From an uncultured Anaerolineae bacterium (lineage in GTDB: Bacteria > Chloroflexota > Anaerolineae > Aggregatilineales > Phototrophicaceae), in assembly GCA_938022205.1 (NCBI GenBank), contig CALIEB010000026.1:124001-188000 (forward strand): DNA of 64,000 nt. Reading direction: 5' to 3'. Both the position numbers and the translations under genes were made by a program. The notes below the pieces were generated by a model. That model ran no database searches, was not told the origin of the DNA, and was given only the letters and a program-made list of their open reading frames with translations. Of this stretch, positions 32,959 through 41,798 are shown one piece after another (positions within the stretch are counted from its first letter, which is position 1; each line of letters opens with the position of its first letter).

Positions 32959-33055
32959 GAGAAATCGGAAATTCTTAACATTGGTTCATGCGGTACAACG
33001 GGCGACTGTGGCATAATAGCGTCTGGAAGCTGCTCATTTCATCTAGGGAATTTAC

Positions 33056-35875
33056 ATGCTCAACCAACTGCGGTTTTATTGGTCACACACGCTCAATGAC
33101 TTAAAGACCAACGGTCAACGCACGCTGTTCGCGCTTCTGTGCATCGCGGCGGGCGTAAGTGCTATTGTGAGCTTACAAACGCTTGCAGGCATGATACAGA
33201 ACACGTTGACAAACAACTTACAAGAAAGCAATCGCGGTGATTTGCGCATTAGCGTGATTAACGCCAACGACAATAATCGTCCTATCTTAGAGGCAGCGCA
33301 AGCTGAAGGACTGTTGATTGCGAACGAGCTGGCATTTGCAGGCTTTAACGGCGCGCAGTATGTGTTAACGGCGCAAGGCTACACAACCATCGAGGCGTGG
33401 TTTCAAGAGAACTATGGCGAAGATGTTGCGCTAACGTATCGCCAGCCTGTTGCTTCACCAATTGGCATCATTACTGCCAGTGGGGTAGGTGTGCTGCTTG
33501 ATGCGCCTACACAGGGGACAACAGCAACAGGAGTTACACCTGTCATGATTGAAGCGGCACGCTATCCCTTTTACAGCACCATCGTGTCTTTTGAGGGCAA
33601 GCCGCTTGCGGAAATGTTAAAAGCCCCCTATGACATCGTGCTAGGTGTTACCGTTGCGGAAACGCTGAACGTTGGCGTTGGTGACAGCGTGGTCATTCAG
33701 GGCGTTGAAGGGTCATTTGTCGTGCGCGGCATTGTGCCAACAGAGGCGGAGGTACGCAATCCAACGCAGGATTTTCTCGCTGCCTTGAACGGGTTTTATT
33801 TGCTTGATGTGCGCTCACGCGAGCTTTTTCCTAATTTAGACCAGCAAGCAAGTGTCGTTTACGGGCAAATTAGCCCATCGCTCGACGTTGAAGCCGTCGA
33901 GAAAGCAATACAAGCTGCTTTTCCGTTTACCAATGTGACAACAACGGAAGACTTGCGCGCGACCTTTGAGCGCGTCTCGCAGAACGTCAACCAATTGGTC
34001 ACTGTGATGGGGCTTATTTCGCTGCTGCTCGGCAGCGTTGGCATCATCAACACAATGCAAGTCATCGTAAGTCGCCGCGTGCAAGAGATTGCGGTACTAA
34101 AGACCTTGGGCTTACAAGCCAATCAGATAACGCTGTTATTCTTATTTCAAGCCTTTGTGATGGGTGTTGCAGGCAGTTTTGGCGGTGTGTTGCTTGGTTG
34201 GGTCATGGTGTTTGTCATCAAGGGGGTAGCAGAGGGGCTTCTGGGTCAGCCGCTGCCGTTTATTTTTTCCGAGCGCGCCGTTGTGAGCGGTGTTGTTGTT
34301 GGCACGCTCGTCACCACAATTTTTGGCTTTTTGCCCACGCTTTCAGCAGGGCAAGTGCGCCCTGCGCTCGTGTTGCGCCCTACAGATAACCCCCTACCAC
34401 AAGCGGGGCGTTGGTCAATTTTGGCGGCACTAGCCGTGATGGCAATTGCCCTAGCGGGTGTAGCGAGTGGGTTGCTAGGAAGCGTGCCGCTTGCGTTAGG
34501 GGTGATTGTTGGGGCATTCTTAGTGGCGGGCTTGCTCTATTTGTTGTTGGTCACGCTGATTTGGCTTGTCGGGCGATTTTTCCCGTCTTTTGGATGGGTG
34601 GACTTAAAATTATCGTTGCGCGAAATGCTTGTCACACGCAATCGCGGGGCAACTACGCTTTTGGCGTTAGTCGTCGGCGTTTTTTCGCTGAGCTTAATCA
34701 CGCTGCTTGCCAACGCTGTGGCAGAGTCGCTCGACGACGTGTTGCTGACAGGTGACAACGTTTTTATTCAAGTTGGCGGTGGTGAAGCAGGCTTAGCTCT
34801 CGTAGAAGAAGAGCTTGCGAAGCTGCAGGGCGAGGTAAGTTATCGGGTCAATCGCTCGTACAACATGCGCATCGTTGGCATCAAGCGCGCGGATGGCACG
34901 CTGCTCAGTCGCGACGACATTAACGCATTGCTACAAGCGAGTGACCCTTTCTTACAATTCGCCAGCACACCGTCACCAGAAGATGCAGACGCACAAAGGC
35001 AGTTATCTGGGCGACGCAACCGCCGCTTACAAGAGTTTTCATCCACATATGGCTCTGTAGATGCGCTGACCTTAGAGCGTGTCCCTTATGACCGTCCGTT
35101 AGTAGCAGGAAAGCATCTTACTGCCAGTGACGCGAATGGCATCGTGATTCAACAGGGAACGCAGTTGGACGGGTTAGACATTCAAGTAGGTGATGCCTTT
35201 ATCTACGAATACAGCTACGGCGGCTTTTTAGGCATTGGTGCCACCACAGGGCAGTTAGAGCTTGTAATTCGCGGCATTGCGCCAGAGCCGCAAACGATTG
35301 ATTTTGCGTCATCGTTTGTGTACGCGCTTAGAGAAGCCTTTCCCGCAGAGCTGCCACCGTCGCAAATTCGCATGACCGCGACAATTCCGCAAAGCGACAT
35401 CGCGCCACTGCGACGTGCGCTGACGCAGTATCCGCAAACCTTCTTGTTAGAGATAGAAAGCCTCAACCGCATTTTTAGGGTGCTTTTAGACCAATTTACG
35501 GCGTTTCCTTTGTTGGTCGCACTGCTTGGGCTTTTTGTCGGCGGCATTGTGATTGCCAACTCAGTGGCGTTAGCCACGATGGAGCGCAGGCGCGAAATCG
35601 CCATTATGAAGGCGTTAGGATTACAGCGCGAGCGCGTTTTAGGCATGCTGCTGATAGAGAACAGTCTGTTAGGGTTTGTGGGAGGAGTTATCGGCGTAGG
35701 CATGGGGATTGTGGGGCTGTTAGTGTTGTTGAACGGGGCAGAAAACTTAAACATCTCAGTGTTAGGGGCATTGGCTTTGATGGCATTGTGTGTGATGGTT
35801 GCTCTAGTGGCGGCAATGGCTTCTGCGTGGGGCGCATCAGGCGAAAAGCCGCTGAATGTGCTGCGTTATGAATAG
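33056..35875 (+). CDS. FtsX-domain ABC transporter permease (MacB/LolC-like, duplicated domains)
   Basis: 939 residues with an N-terminal membrane helix (about 22-42), a MacB-type outer domain (about 45-300), and a first FtsX helix group (about 310-440, with SRRVQEIAVLKTLGLQ). Further helices at about 450-510 and 540-570 are followed by a second outer domain (about 570-800) and a second FtsX group (about 810-930, with MERRREIAIMKALGLQRERV). The twin FtsX layout is common in permeases exporting lipoproteins, lipids or peptides, or controlling wall enzymes. AGGGA lies seven bases before the ATG. No ATPase gene is adjacent; the LolD-type ATPase at 10903 could serve it. Confidence 0.87.
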   Translation: MLNQLRFYWSHTLNDLKTNGQRTLFALLCIAAGVSAIVSLQTLAGMIQNTLTNNLQESNRGDLRISVINANDNNRPILEAAQAEGLLIANELAFAGFNGAQYVLTAQGYTTIEAWFQENYGEDVALTYRQPVASPIGIITASGVGVLLDAPTQGTTATGVTPVMIEAARYPFYSTIVSFEGKPLAEMLKAPYDIVLGVTVAETLNVGVGDSVVIQGVEGSFVVRGIVPTEAEVRNPTQDFLAALNGFYLLDVRSRELFPNLDQQASVVYGQISPSLDVEAVEKAIQAAFPFTNVTTTEDLRATFERVSQNVNQLVTVMGLISLLLGSVGIINTMQVIVSRRVQEIAVLKTLGLQANQITLLFLFQAFVMGVAGSFGGVLLGWVMVFVIKGVAEGLLGQPLPFIFSERAVVSGVVVGTLVTTIFGFLPTLSAGQVRPALVLRPTDNPLPQAGRWSILAALAVMAIALAGVASGLLGSVPLALGVIVGAFLVAGLLYLLLVTLIWLVGRFFPSFGWVDLKLSLREMLVTRNRGATTLLALVVGVFSLSLITLLANAVAESLDDVLLTGDNVFIQVGGGEAGLALVEEELAKLQGEVSYRVNRSYNMRIVGIKRADGTLLSRDDINALLQASDPFLQFASTPSPEDADAQRQLSGRRNRRLQEFSSTYGSVDALTLERVPYDRPLVAGKHLTASDANGIVIQQGTQLDGLDIQVGDAFIYEYSYGGFLGIGATTGQLELVIRGIAPEPQTIDFASSFVYALREAFPAELPPSQIRMTATIPQSDIAPLRRALTQYPQTFLLEIESLNRIFRVLLDQFTAFPLLVALLGLFVGGIVIANSVALATMERRREIAIMKALGLQRERVLGMLLIENSLLGFVGGVIGVGMGIVGLLVLLNGAENLNISVLGALALMALCVMVALVAAMASAWGASGEKPLNVLRYE

Positions 35876-35876
35876 C

Positions 35877-36830
35877 TCAAAGTCCATTCACGCGCTTGAA
35901 CCACGCCCAAGTGCGCTCTAGTCCTTCTTGTATTTTGACGCGAGGTTCAAAGCCAAGCAGTAGCCGTGCCTTTTGATTGTTGCAGAACGTAATAGGTGGA
36001 TCGCTTGGAGGGGTTGGCACATTTTCTACAGCAATTTTTTTGCCAGATAGCGTCTCAACAATGTCAACAAACTCGCGCATAGAGATAGGACTGCCCACGC
36101 CTAGATTGATAATCTCATAGCCAAGTGGGCGTTGCAGCGCGTTCAGCACGCCCTCAACAGTGTCTTCGATGTATGTCCAATCGCGCGCAATATTGCCCCC
36201 GTTAAACAGCTTGATAACGCTGCCGTCTTGCGTGGCACGCAACAACTTCATTGGCATCATGTCAGGGCGACCGTTCTCACCATACACGTTGAAAAAACGC
36301 AGCGCGGTAATGTTCATGCCGTGCAAATGGTGAAATGTGTGTGCAAGAATTTCAGCAGCGCGTTTGCTGGCGGGATACGCCGCCAATGGACGGTCTGCCG
36401 CGTCGGTTTCGGTGAACGGCAAGTTTTTCGTTTCACCGTACACAGAGGATGTTGACGCTAGAACAAACTGTTCGATGCCAACACGAGCGGCGGCATTAAG
36501 CAAAGTCATTGTGCCTGTCAAGTTTACGTCCATGTAAAGCGCGACTTGAGACATGCTGTTGCGCACGCCTGCCATTGCTGCCATATGCGCAACGTGGGTC
36601 ACGCTTTCTTCGGCAAAAATGCGCTCCACGAGAACGCTGTCACGCACGTCACCTTCGACAAGCAGCAGCTGGGAATAACCTTGCAGGCGTTGTACATTGG
36701 CACGCTTTAGGTTAGGGTCGTAATAATCGTTAAAGTTATCGAGGACAATGACACGCTCACCTTGCTGCAGCAAGCGTTCAGCTATATGGCTGCCAATAAA
36801 TCCTGCGCCACCTGTTACCAATGTTGTCAT
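35877..36830 (-). CDS. NAD-dependent epimerase, UDP-glucuronate 4-epimerase-like
   Basis: 317-residue short-chain dehydrogenase of the extended type that changes a nucleotide sugar. It has the Rossmann motif TGGAGFIGSH, catalytic Tyr and Lys in YPASKRAAE, and Ser in ASTSSVYG. The N-terminal DNFNDYYDPNLKRAN segment is typical of UDP-glucuronate 4-epimerases, rather than UDP-glucose 4-epimerases. I used the ATG at 36830. It is a single gene with no other sugar-nucleotide enzymes beside it, convergent with the FtsX gene (one base between the ends). Confidence 0.85.
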   Translation of the reverse strand: MTTLVTGGAGFIGSHIAERLLQQGERVIVLDNFNDYYDPNLKRANVQRLQGYSQLLLVEGDVRDSVLVERIFAEESVTHVAHMAAMAGVRNSMSQVALYMDVNLTGTMTLLNAAARVGIEQFVLASTSSVYGETKNLPFTETDAADRPLAAYPASKRAAEILAHTFHHLHGMNITALRFFNVYGENGRPDMMPMKLLRATQDGSVIKLFNGGNIARDWTYIEDTVEGVLNALQRPLGYEIINLGVGSPISMREFVDIVETLSGKKIAVENVPTPPSDPPITFCNNQKARLLLGFEPRVKIQEGLERTWAWFKRVNGL

Positions 36831-36887
36831 AGCGGTCACTTTTGCCTGAGCCGTTTCGCGTCATGCCCCTAGTCATCAAACAAGCGG

Positions 36888-36893
36888 TATAAT
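36888..36893 (+). promoter_or_regulatory. -10 element upstream of the SH3 protein gene
   Basis: Perfect TATAAT, 35 bases before the ATG at 36929. No -35 match is seen, so it may rely on an activator. Confidence 0.35.
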
Positions 36894-36928
36894 AGGATTG
36901 AGTGAAAGGTTTTTGCAAGGTGAAGCTC

Positions 36929-37588
36929 ATGATGAAAGCCTTACGCCATATTTTCACGCTGCTTATAGGCTTCTTGCTGCTGGTGGCATTTGTCGCTAGT
37001 GTTCTTGCGCAACCGGTGCCAATAGGCACTATTCCGCCTAACCCTAATACGGCATTGACACCTTATCCTACTGCGACACCTCGTCCCGCTACGGTGGCAA
37101 CGGTTGTAGGGGTCAACGGGCTTGCCGTAAGAACCGGACCTTATTTGGGGGCATCGATGGTAGGCATCGCAAGGCGTGGTCGTGAGTACGCGGTTCTCGC
37201 GCAAAACAACCATGAGGGACAATACACTTGGTATTTGTTGCAAAGCGAAGCGTTCACAGGCTGGGCAAGTGGACGTTTTTTACAGCTAAGCGGTGACTTG
37301 AACTTGCCGACAAAGGGCAGTATTTTTGATGAGATTGACAACGCGAAGGACTTCACAGTGCGCGGGCGGTTGCTAGACACGCTAAACTTACGTCCTCGTC
37401 CAACGGAGCGCATGCCACGCATTGCCACGCTTCCTTGGGGAACTGAAGTAACTGTGTTAGGGTATACGATGAGTGGCAATGTCATCCAATGGTTGCACGT
37501 CCGCAGCGGTGACTTGGTCGGCTGGGTTACCGCACCTTTTGTTAATGTGTTTACTGAAATTGGCATTCGTGACTTGCCAAGACGATAA
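36929..37588 (+). CDS. secreted protein with two bacterial SH3 domains
   Basis: 219 residues. A signal peptide covers about 1-27 (ending VLAQP), then a Pro/Thr-rich linker and two SH3b domains at about 55-118 (VVGVNGLAVRTGPYLGASMVG) and 140-210 (LDTLNLRPRPTERMPRIATLPWGTEVTVLG). Such domains usually bind peptidoglycan stems or help place wall enzymes. AAGGTG lies six bases before the ATG at 36929; GTG codons at 36902 and 36920 are in the same frame. It precedes an LLM oxidoreductase and an M23 peptidase, and with the latter it suggests a wall-related group. Confidence 0.8.
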   Translation: MMKALRHIFTLLIGFLLLVAFVASVLAQPVPIGTIPPNPNTALTPYPTATPRPATVATVVGVNGLAVRTGPYLGASMVGIARRGREYAVLAQNNHEGQYTWYLLQSEAFTGWASGRFLQLSGDLNLPTKGSIFDEIDNAKDFTVRGRLLDTLNLRPRPTERMPRIATLPWGTEVTVLGYTMSGNVIQWLHVRSGDLVGWVTAPFVNVFTEIGIRDLPRR

Positions 37589-37620
37589 ATTTTTCTAAGG
37601 GTCAATAAAGGAGTTTGACA

Positions 37621-38646
37621 ATGCGTTTAGGGTTGCTCGTAGGGTATTCAGGGCAGCGTATCGAGCTGCCGATGGCGTTAATCCAAGAGGCGGACAACCT
37701 TGGTTATTACGCGCTTTGGACTTCGGAGGCGTACGGAAGTGATGCCGTAACGCCGCTAGCATGGATTGGCGCGCTAACCAAGCAAATTAAGTTAGGCACT
37801 GCGATTATGCAAATGCCGGCACGAACCCCCGCCACGACCGCTATGACCGCCATGACCTTAGACCAGCTTTCGGGTGGTCGCATGTTGCTAGGTTTAGGGC
37901 TTTCGGGTCCGCAGGTAGTTGAGGGATGGCACGGCGTTGCCTATGGTAAGCCTCTGGGCAAAACCCGCGAGTATGTCAGCATCGTCCGCAAAATTTTCGC
38001 ACGCCAAGAGCCTGTCGTACACGATGGAGAGCATTACCGAATTCCTTACGCTGGCGAGGACGCAACAGGGTTAGGCAAGCCCCTCAAGAGCATTTTGCAC
38101 AGTCGCCCAGATATTCCAATTTATCTTGCGTCAATTGGTCCCAAGAACGTTGAATTAACGGCTGAGATTGCCGATGGCTGGTTGCCAATTTTCTTCTCAC
38201 CGGAGCGTTATCCGGACTACTTTAAGGCGCAAGTCGACGCTGGGTTAGCTTTGTCCGGACGCACTATTGCAGACTTTGACATTGCACCAACGGTACAGGT
38301 CGTTTTAGAAGATGACTTAGAGATGGCTTACAATCAAGTGAAGCCCATGCTCGCGCTCTACATCGGCGGCATGGGGGCAAAGGGCAAGAACTTTTACAAT
38401 GACCTTGCAGCACGCTACGGGTTTGAGGCAGAGGCGGCACAAATTCAGGATTTGTATCTGGCGGGACACAAGGCGGAGGCAACGGCAGCTGTGCCTAATG
38501 AGTTGGTCGATGCGGTTGCGCTGGTTGGCTCTAAGGCGCGCATTAAAGACCGCATTCAGCTTTGGAAGGAAAGCGAAATCACGACGTTAAACGTGCAAAC
38601 GTTCGACATTAACGCTGTTAGGTTGCTAGCGGAGTTGGTTTTGTGA
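37621..38646 (+). CDS. LLM-class (F420-dependent-type) oxidoreductase
   Basis: 341-residue luciferase-like TIM-barrel oxidoreductase. Matches are [26 protein letters not shown] (residues 28-54), [44 protein letters not shown] and [23 protein letters not shown]. The close match of the TSEAYGSDA and [11 protein letters not shown] blocks to mycobacterial and Chloroflexota F420 enzymes points to F420 as cofactor, though FMN cannot be excluded. AAAGGAG lies seven bases before the ATG at 37621. The stop overlaps the start of the M23 peptidase gene (GTGA). The substrate is unknown. Confidence 0.85.
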   Translation: MRLGLLVGYSGQRIELPMALIQEADNLGYYALWTSEAYGSDAVTPLAWIGALTKQIKLGTAIMQMPARTPATTAMTAMTLDQLSGGRMLLGLGLSGPQVVEGWHGVAYGKPLGKTREYVSIVRKIFARQEPVVHDGEHYRIPYAGEDATGLGKPLKSILHSRPDIPIYLASIGPKNVELTAEIADGWLPIFFSPERYPDYFKAQVDAGLALSGRTIADFDIAPTVQVVLEDDLEMAYNQVKPMLALYIGGMGAKGKNFYNDLAARYGFEAEAAQIQDLYLAGHKAEATAAVPNELVDAVALVGSKARIKDRIQLWKESEITTLNVQTFDINAVRLLAELVL

Positions 38647-39533
38647 GTCGTTTGCTGGTCTGTTGTGTGATGTTGGGCGTGCTGCTGCTGCCTGCGCAAG
38701 GGCGGACGGCACGCCCGAACCCCGTACAGGTTGTAAGTGGCGACGGTATAACCTTAGAGCGGTATTTCTTAGATTTATCGCAAGGCAGCGTTGGGCTATT
38801 GCGCCTTGTTGGCGACACCATTACGGAAGCTATTGCCAACTTTCGTGGACGCAGCACGCCTTTCGTGATGGCAGAAGATGGTTTTTACGCGCTTGTTGTA
38901 GCGGATATTGACACGTCTGTACGCAGCTATCCGTTGCAGGTTATCGTCGCTACACAAGATGGTGGGTTGCAAACGCTTGAGGTTACTGTCAACGTGATTT
39001 CTGCTGGCTACTTTGGGCAAGTATTTACTGTACCGTCAGACCGCGCCTATCTGATTAACCCTGAGGTAGAGCGGCACGAGTTCGCGCGATTAACCGCACT
39101 CATGCAAACCATTACCTACCAAAAACTTTGGGACGACGCGGGATTTAAGCCACCTATAAGCTCAGAGTACAGCTCTGCCTTCGGCTTGTATCGCATCTTG
39201 AATCAGACGGTGCAAACGCGCCACACAGGGTGGGACCAAACCGCACCCGTCGGCACGCCGGTGGGCGCAATAGCATCCGGGCGCGTGATTTATGCAGGAC
39301 AGTTAGACATTCGCGGCAACTATGTGCTTATTGACCATGGCTGGGGCGTTTTTAGCGGCTATGCTCACTTTTCGCAAATTAACGTCATGGTCGGTCAACA
39401 GGTGGTAGCTGGCGAAATTATTGGTTTATCGGGTAACACAGGACGCAGCAGCGGACCGCACTTGCACTGGGAACTTAACGTCAACGGTGAGTGGGTGGAT
39501 GGGGTTGCTTTTATGCGCATGTGGCTGCCGTAG
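38643..39533 (+). CDS. secreted M23 family metallopeptidase (LytM domain)
   Basis: 296 residues with a signal peptide (about 1-20), an outer beta-rich domain (about 25-180), and a C-terminal M23 domain. Zinc and catalytic residues are all present: the HTGWD motif near residue 193, YAHFS near 240, and HLHWE near 276. M23 enzymes cut peptidoglycan cross-bridges, or act as activators when residues are lost; this one looks active. The GTG start overlaps the upstream stop by four bases. Confidence 0.88.
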   Translation: MSRLLVCCVMLGVLLLPAQGRTARPNPVQVVSGDGITLERYFLDLSQGSVGLLRLVGDTITEAIANFRGRSTPFVMAEDGFYALVVADIDTSVRSYPLQVIVATQDGGLQTLEVTVNVISAGYFGQVFTVPSDRAYLINPEVERHEFARLTALMQTITYQKLWDDAGFKPPISSEYSSAFGLYRILNQTVQTRHTGWDQTAPVGTPVGAIASGRVIYAGQLDIRGNYVLIDHGWGVFSGYAHFSQINVMVGQQVVAGEIIGLSGNTGRSSGPHLHWELNVNGEWVDGVAFMRMWLP

Positions 39534-39540
39534 CCATGTA

Positions 39541-39571
39541 AAAGAGGCGGGCAAAAGCTGCGCGCCTCTTT
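39541..39571. terminator. intrinsic terminator between the M23 gene and the lipoprotein gene
   Basis: AAAGAGGCG pairs with CGCCTCTTT across a 13-base loop. A- and T-runs lie at both ends, so it can act on both converging genes. Confidence 0.75.
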
Positions 39572-39574
39572 AAT

Positions 39575-40111
39575 TTACTTTAGGTTGTTAAAGTGCTGTG
39601 CAAAGAACCCACAAAGCCTGTCGCCTAAACCTACGTAAATATAGGTATAGTCGTTACCTTCGTAGCGAAAATTGCCCGTTTCAGCACATGGTCTAATTTC
39701 CACAGCTTGCGCAGAGAACGCTTCGGGCTGCTGTCCGCTGAGCAGGCAGCCTAGAAGGTTTTGGTTAACGCGGGTCTGGTTAATGACAAAAACAACGCCT
39801 GCTTCAGGAATAATGCCGCTTGGTGTAGCTTGTGTATAGGTCTGCCCACCGACCGCGCCGCTGTTTCTAAGGCAGCTAACGACCGCGTCTGTGCGCGCGA
39901 TAGCGGCGGCAGCAACGGGATTGCCAGAAGTCAGAGCGGCACCAGCACCAGCAGCGGTGAGCGCGCTTACAATGCTATCGACCGGACCGGTGTGATACCC
40001 GCTGATGCGCGGCAGCAACTGCTGTGCGGCTTGGCTGTCGCTGGTTGTGCCTGTCACATTGGCGCATGCCCCTAGTAGAAGGAGGGCAAGCATAAAACTA
40101 AGCTGGCGCAT
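39575..40111 (-). CDS. putative lipoprotein of unknown function
   Basis: 178 residues with a lipoprotein signal: hydrophobic segment, then the lipobox LLGAC with Cys16 as the lipidation site. The remainder is Ala/Gly/Ser-rich with three or four Cys (for example VVSCLRNSG, LLGCLLSG and RPCAE), and ends in a strand-rich segment ending GFFAQHFNNLK. GGAG lies before the ATG. I recognise no family. It is divergent from the sugar/glycerol-phosphate importer and convergent with the M23 gene. Confidence 0.65.
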   Translation of the reverse strand: MRQLSFMLALLLLGACANVTGTTSDSQAAQQLLPRISGYHTGPVDSIVSALTAAGAGAALTSGNPVAAAAIARTDAVVSCLRNSGAVGGQTYTQATPSGIIPEAGVVFVINQTRVNQNLLGCLLSGQQPEAFSAQAVEIRPCAETGNFRYEGNDYTYIYVGLGDRLCGFFAQHFNNLK

Positions 40112-40299
40112 AGTATTCTCCTCAGCTTATGGACTCTACTTCTTTTGTAACACAGAGCGTCCTATTTGACCAGATAATGAGCAAATCAGCAGTGTAGTCA
40201 CCAAAAGCCGCACAAAAGCATAATCTTGTGTTAAAACTAACTTGATACTACCGCACTATAGTTTTTATTGACCTTTTAACCATGCTAAAGGAGTTTCTT

Positions 40300-41724
40300 G
40301 TGAAAAATCGTGTTGTGAAGGTCTTGCTTCTTGTTGGCTTAAGCCTGTTAATGCTTGCGCCGCTTCAAGCGCAGAGCGTTACTATCGACTTTGTTCATAT
40401 CTTTGGGGGCGAAGGGGACACGCGCCGCGATGTCATCCTTGCGATCGCTGCTGACTTTGAGGCGCAAACGGGCATCAAAGTCAACGTTACCTCACCTGCT
40501 ACTGGGTACATTGATGTGTTTAACAGCGTGCTTCTGGCGGCTGACCAAGGCAATGCGCCGCACGTCGTCCAAGTTGAAGAGGGTTTGACCCAGCTGGCTG
40601 CCGACACAGGGCTGTTTGTGCCAATCAGCGACATCGCCACACCCGAACAGATGGCGCAGCTCGAAGGCATCCTGCCTGTTGTGCGCGATTACTACAACAT
40701 TGGCGACGTTGTTTGGAGCGTACCTTGGAACTCATCGAACCCTGTTGTTTACTACAACAAGCTGATTACGGACTTGCTTGGCTTGCAAATTGATACGACC
40801 AAGCCCATGACGTTTGCCCAGCTTTTGGGGTACTGTGAAGCGATTATGAGCTTCAAAGATGCTATCAAGATGGCGAACCCTGCTTTTACAGCGTGCATCA
40901 ACTTCCCGCTGGCCTCGTGGTTCCCAGAGCAGTGGGTGGCGATGCAAAATGGTCTAGTGGCCAACAACGACAACGGTCGCAGCGGGCGCGCCACTGAAAT
41001 GCTCTATGACACGCCTGAGATGCTAAACGTATTCAACTTCCTCAAGGAACTTGCAGACAAGGGATATTTCACTTACACGGGTCGCCCCAATGATTATAAC
41101 GGCGAAGGCGGCTTGTTCGGGTCTGGTGCCACAGTCTTCCATATCAACAGCACCGCCGGTATCACACTTTTTGTTGCTGGTTTCCGTAATGCAGGCGTGC
41201 CGTTAGGTATCGCACCGCTGTTTATTCCATCAGAAGATGCCACTAACGGCGTGACGGTTGGTGGTGCTAGCCTTTGGGTGATGGGCGGCAAGAGTGAAGC
41301 GGAAACGCAAGCAGCGCGCGATTGGGTGTTCTTCTTGACGAACACACAAAACGATATTCGCTGGCACCAAGGCAGCGGCTATTTCCCGAATCGTCTTGAG
41401 AGCATCGAATATTTAAGCAAAGGCGGGCTTTTTGTGGACAGCGAAGGCAATCCCACTACGCCCGACGCGGAAGGTGCGCGCGAAGTCAGTTGGTTCGAAA
41501 CGTACCCCTTCTTCTACATCGCCATTAACCAGCTGCTATCAAGCCAGAACAACGTAGCAACGCAGGGTGCTGTTGTCGGTCCCGCCGCTGAGGTGCGCCA
41601 AGTGCTTGTCGAAGCGATGCAATCGGTAATCGACGCTGGCGTTGACCCGGCTGAAGCCTTGAAGGCGGCAACACAGCGCGCAAACGCTATTCTCAAGGAT
41701 TACAACGACACTATCGGCGAGTAA
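40300..41724 (+). CDS. UgpB-like ABC transporter substrate-binding protein
   Basis: 474-residue extracytoplasmic solute-binding protein. A signal peptide (KNRVVKVLLLVGLSLLMLA, cleavage near AQS) precedes a family 1 binding-protein body. I chose the GTG at 40300 because AAAGGAG lies six bases before it; the ATG at 40282 would place a non-signal extension in front. The WSVPWNSSNPVVYYNK segment is typical of UgpB, the glycerol-3-phosphate or glycerophosphodiester binding protein, but family 1 members also bind sugars. A terminator-like hairpin separates it from the two permease genes. Confidence 0.87.
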   Translation: MKNRVVKVLLLVGLSLLMLAPLQAQSVTIDFVHIFGGEGDTRRDVILAIAADFEAQTGIKVNVTSPATGYIDVFNSVLLAADQGNAPHVVQVEEGLTQLAADTGLFVPISDIATPEQMAQLEGILPVVRDYYNIGDVVWSVPWNSSNPVVYYNKLITDLLGLQIDTTKPMTFAQLLGYCEAIMSFKDAIKMANPAFTACINFPLASWFPEQWVAMQNGLVANNDNGRSGRATEMLYDTPEMLNVFNFLKELADKGYFTYTGRPNDYNGEGGLFGSGATVFHINSTAGITLFVAGFRNAGVPLGIAPLFIPSEDATNGVTVGGASLWVMGGKSEAETQAARDWVFFLTNTQNDIRWHQGSGYFPNRLESIEYLSKGGLFVDSEGNPTTPDAEGAREVSWFETYPFFYIAINQLLSSQNNVATQGAVVGPAAEVRQVLVEAMQSVIDAGVDPAEALKAATQRANAILKDYNDTIGE

Positions 41725-41743
41725 GCAGCCGCTAAGCGATGTG

Positions 41744-41778
41744 CGCTGGGGTGAGAGATTCGCTCACTCCAGCGTTTT
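41744..41778 (+). terminator. intrinsic terminator or attenuator between binding-protein and permease genes
   Basis: CGCTGGGGTGAG pairs with CTCACTCCAGCG (one G-T pair) across a seven-base loop, followed by TTTTCTGTTT. Partial stopping here would give more binding protein than permease, a usual arrangement in such operons. Confidence 0.7.
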
Positions 41779-41798
41779 CTGTTTAGGGAGTAACTGTG

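Noticed and set aside
32775-33014. Upstream part of a 103-codon minus-strand frame before potB
   Set aside because: It covers the promoter found at 32931-32958, has no ribosome site at its first ATG and no recognisable domain. Only its last 23 codons have a good ribosome site, and these are listed separately.
35215-35754. 179-codon minus-strand frame inside the FtsX permease gene
   Set aside because: Antisense to the second FtsX domain, with Pro/Thr/Ser-rich composition typical of the reverse of a membrane protein gene.
40257-40262. TATAGT as -10 of the UgpB-like gene
   Set aside because: The box is at a suitable distance from the GTG, but no -35 match is found at 16-18 bases, so I do not list a promoter.
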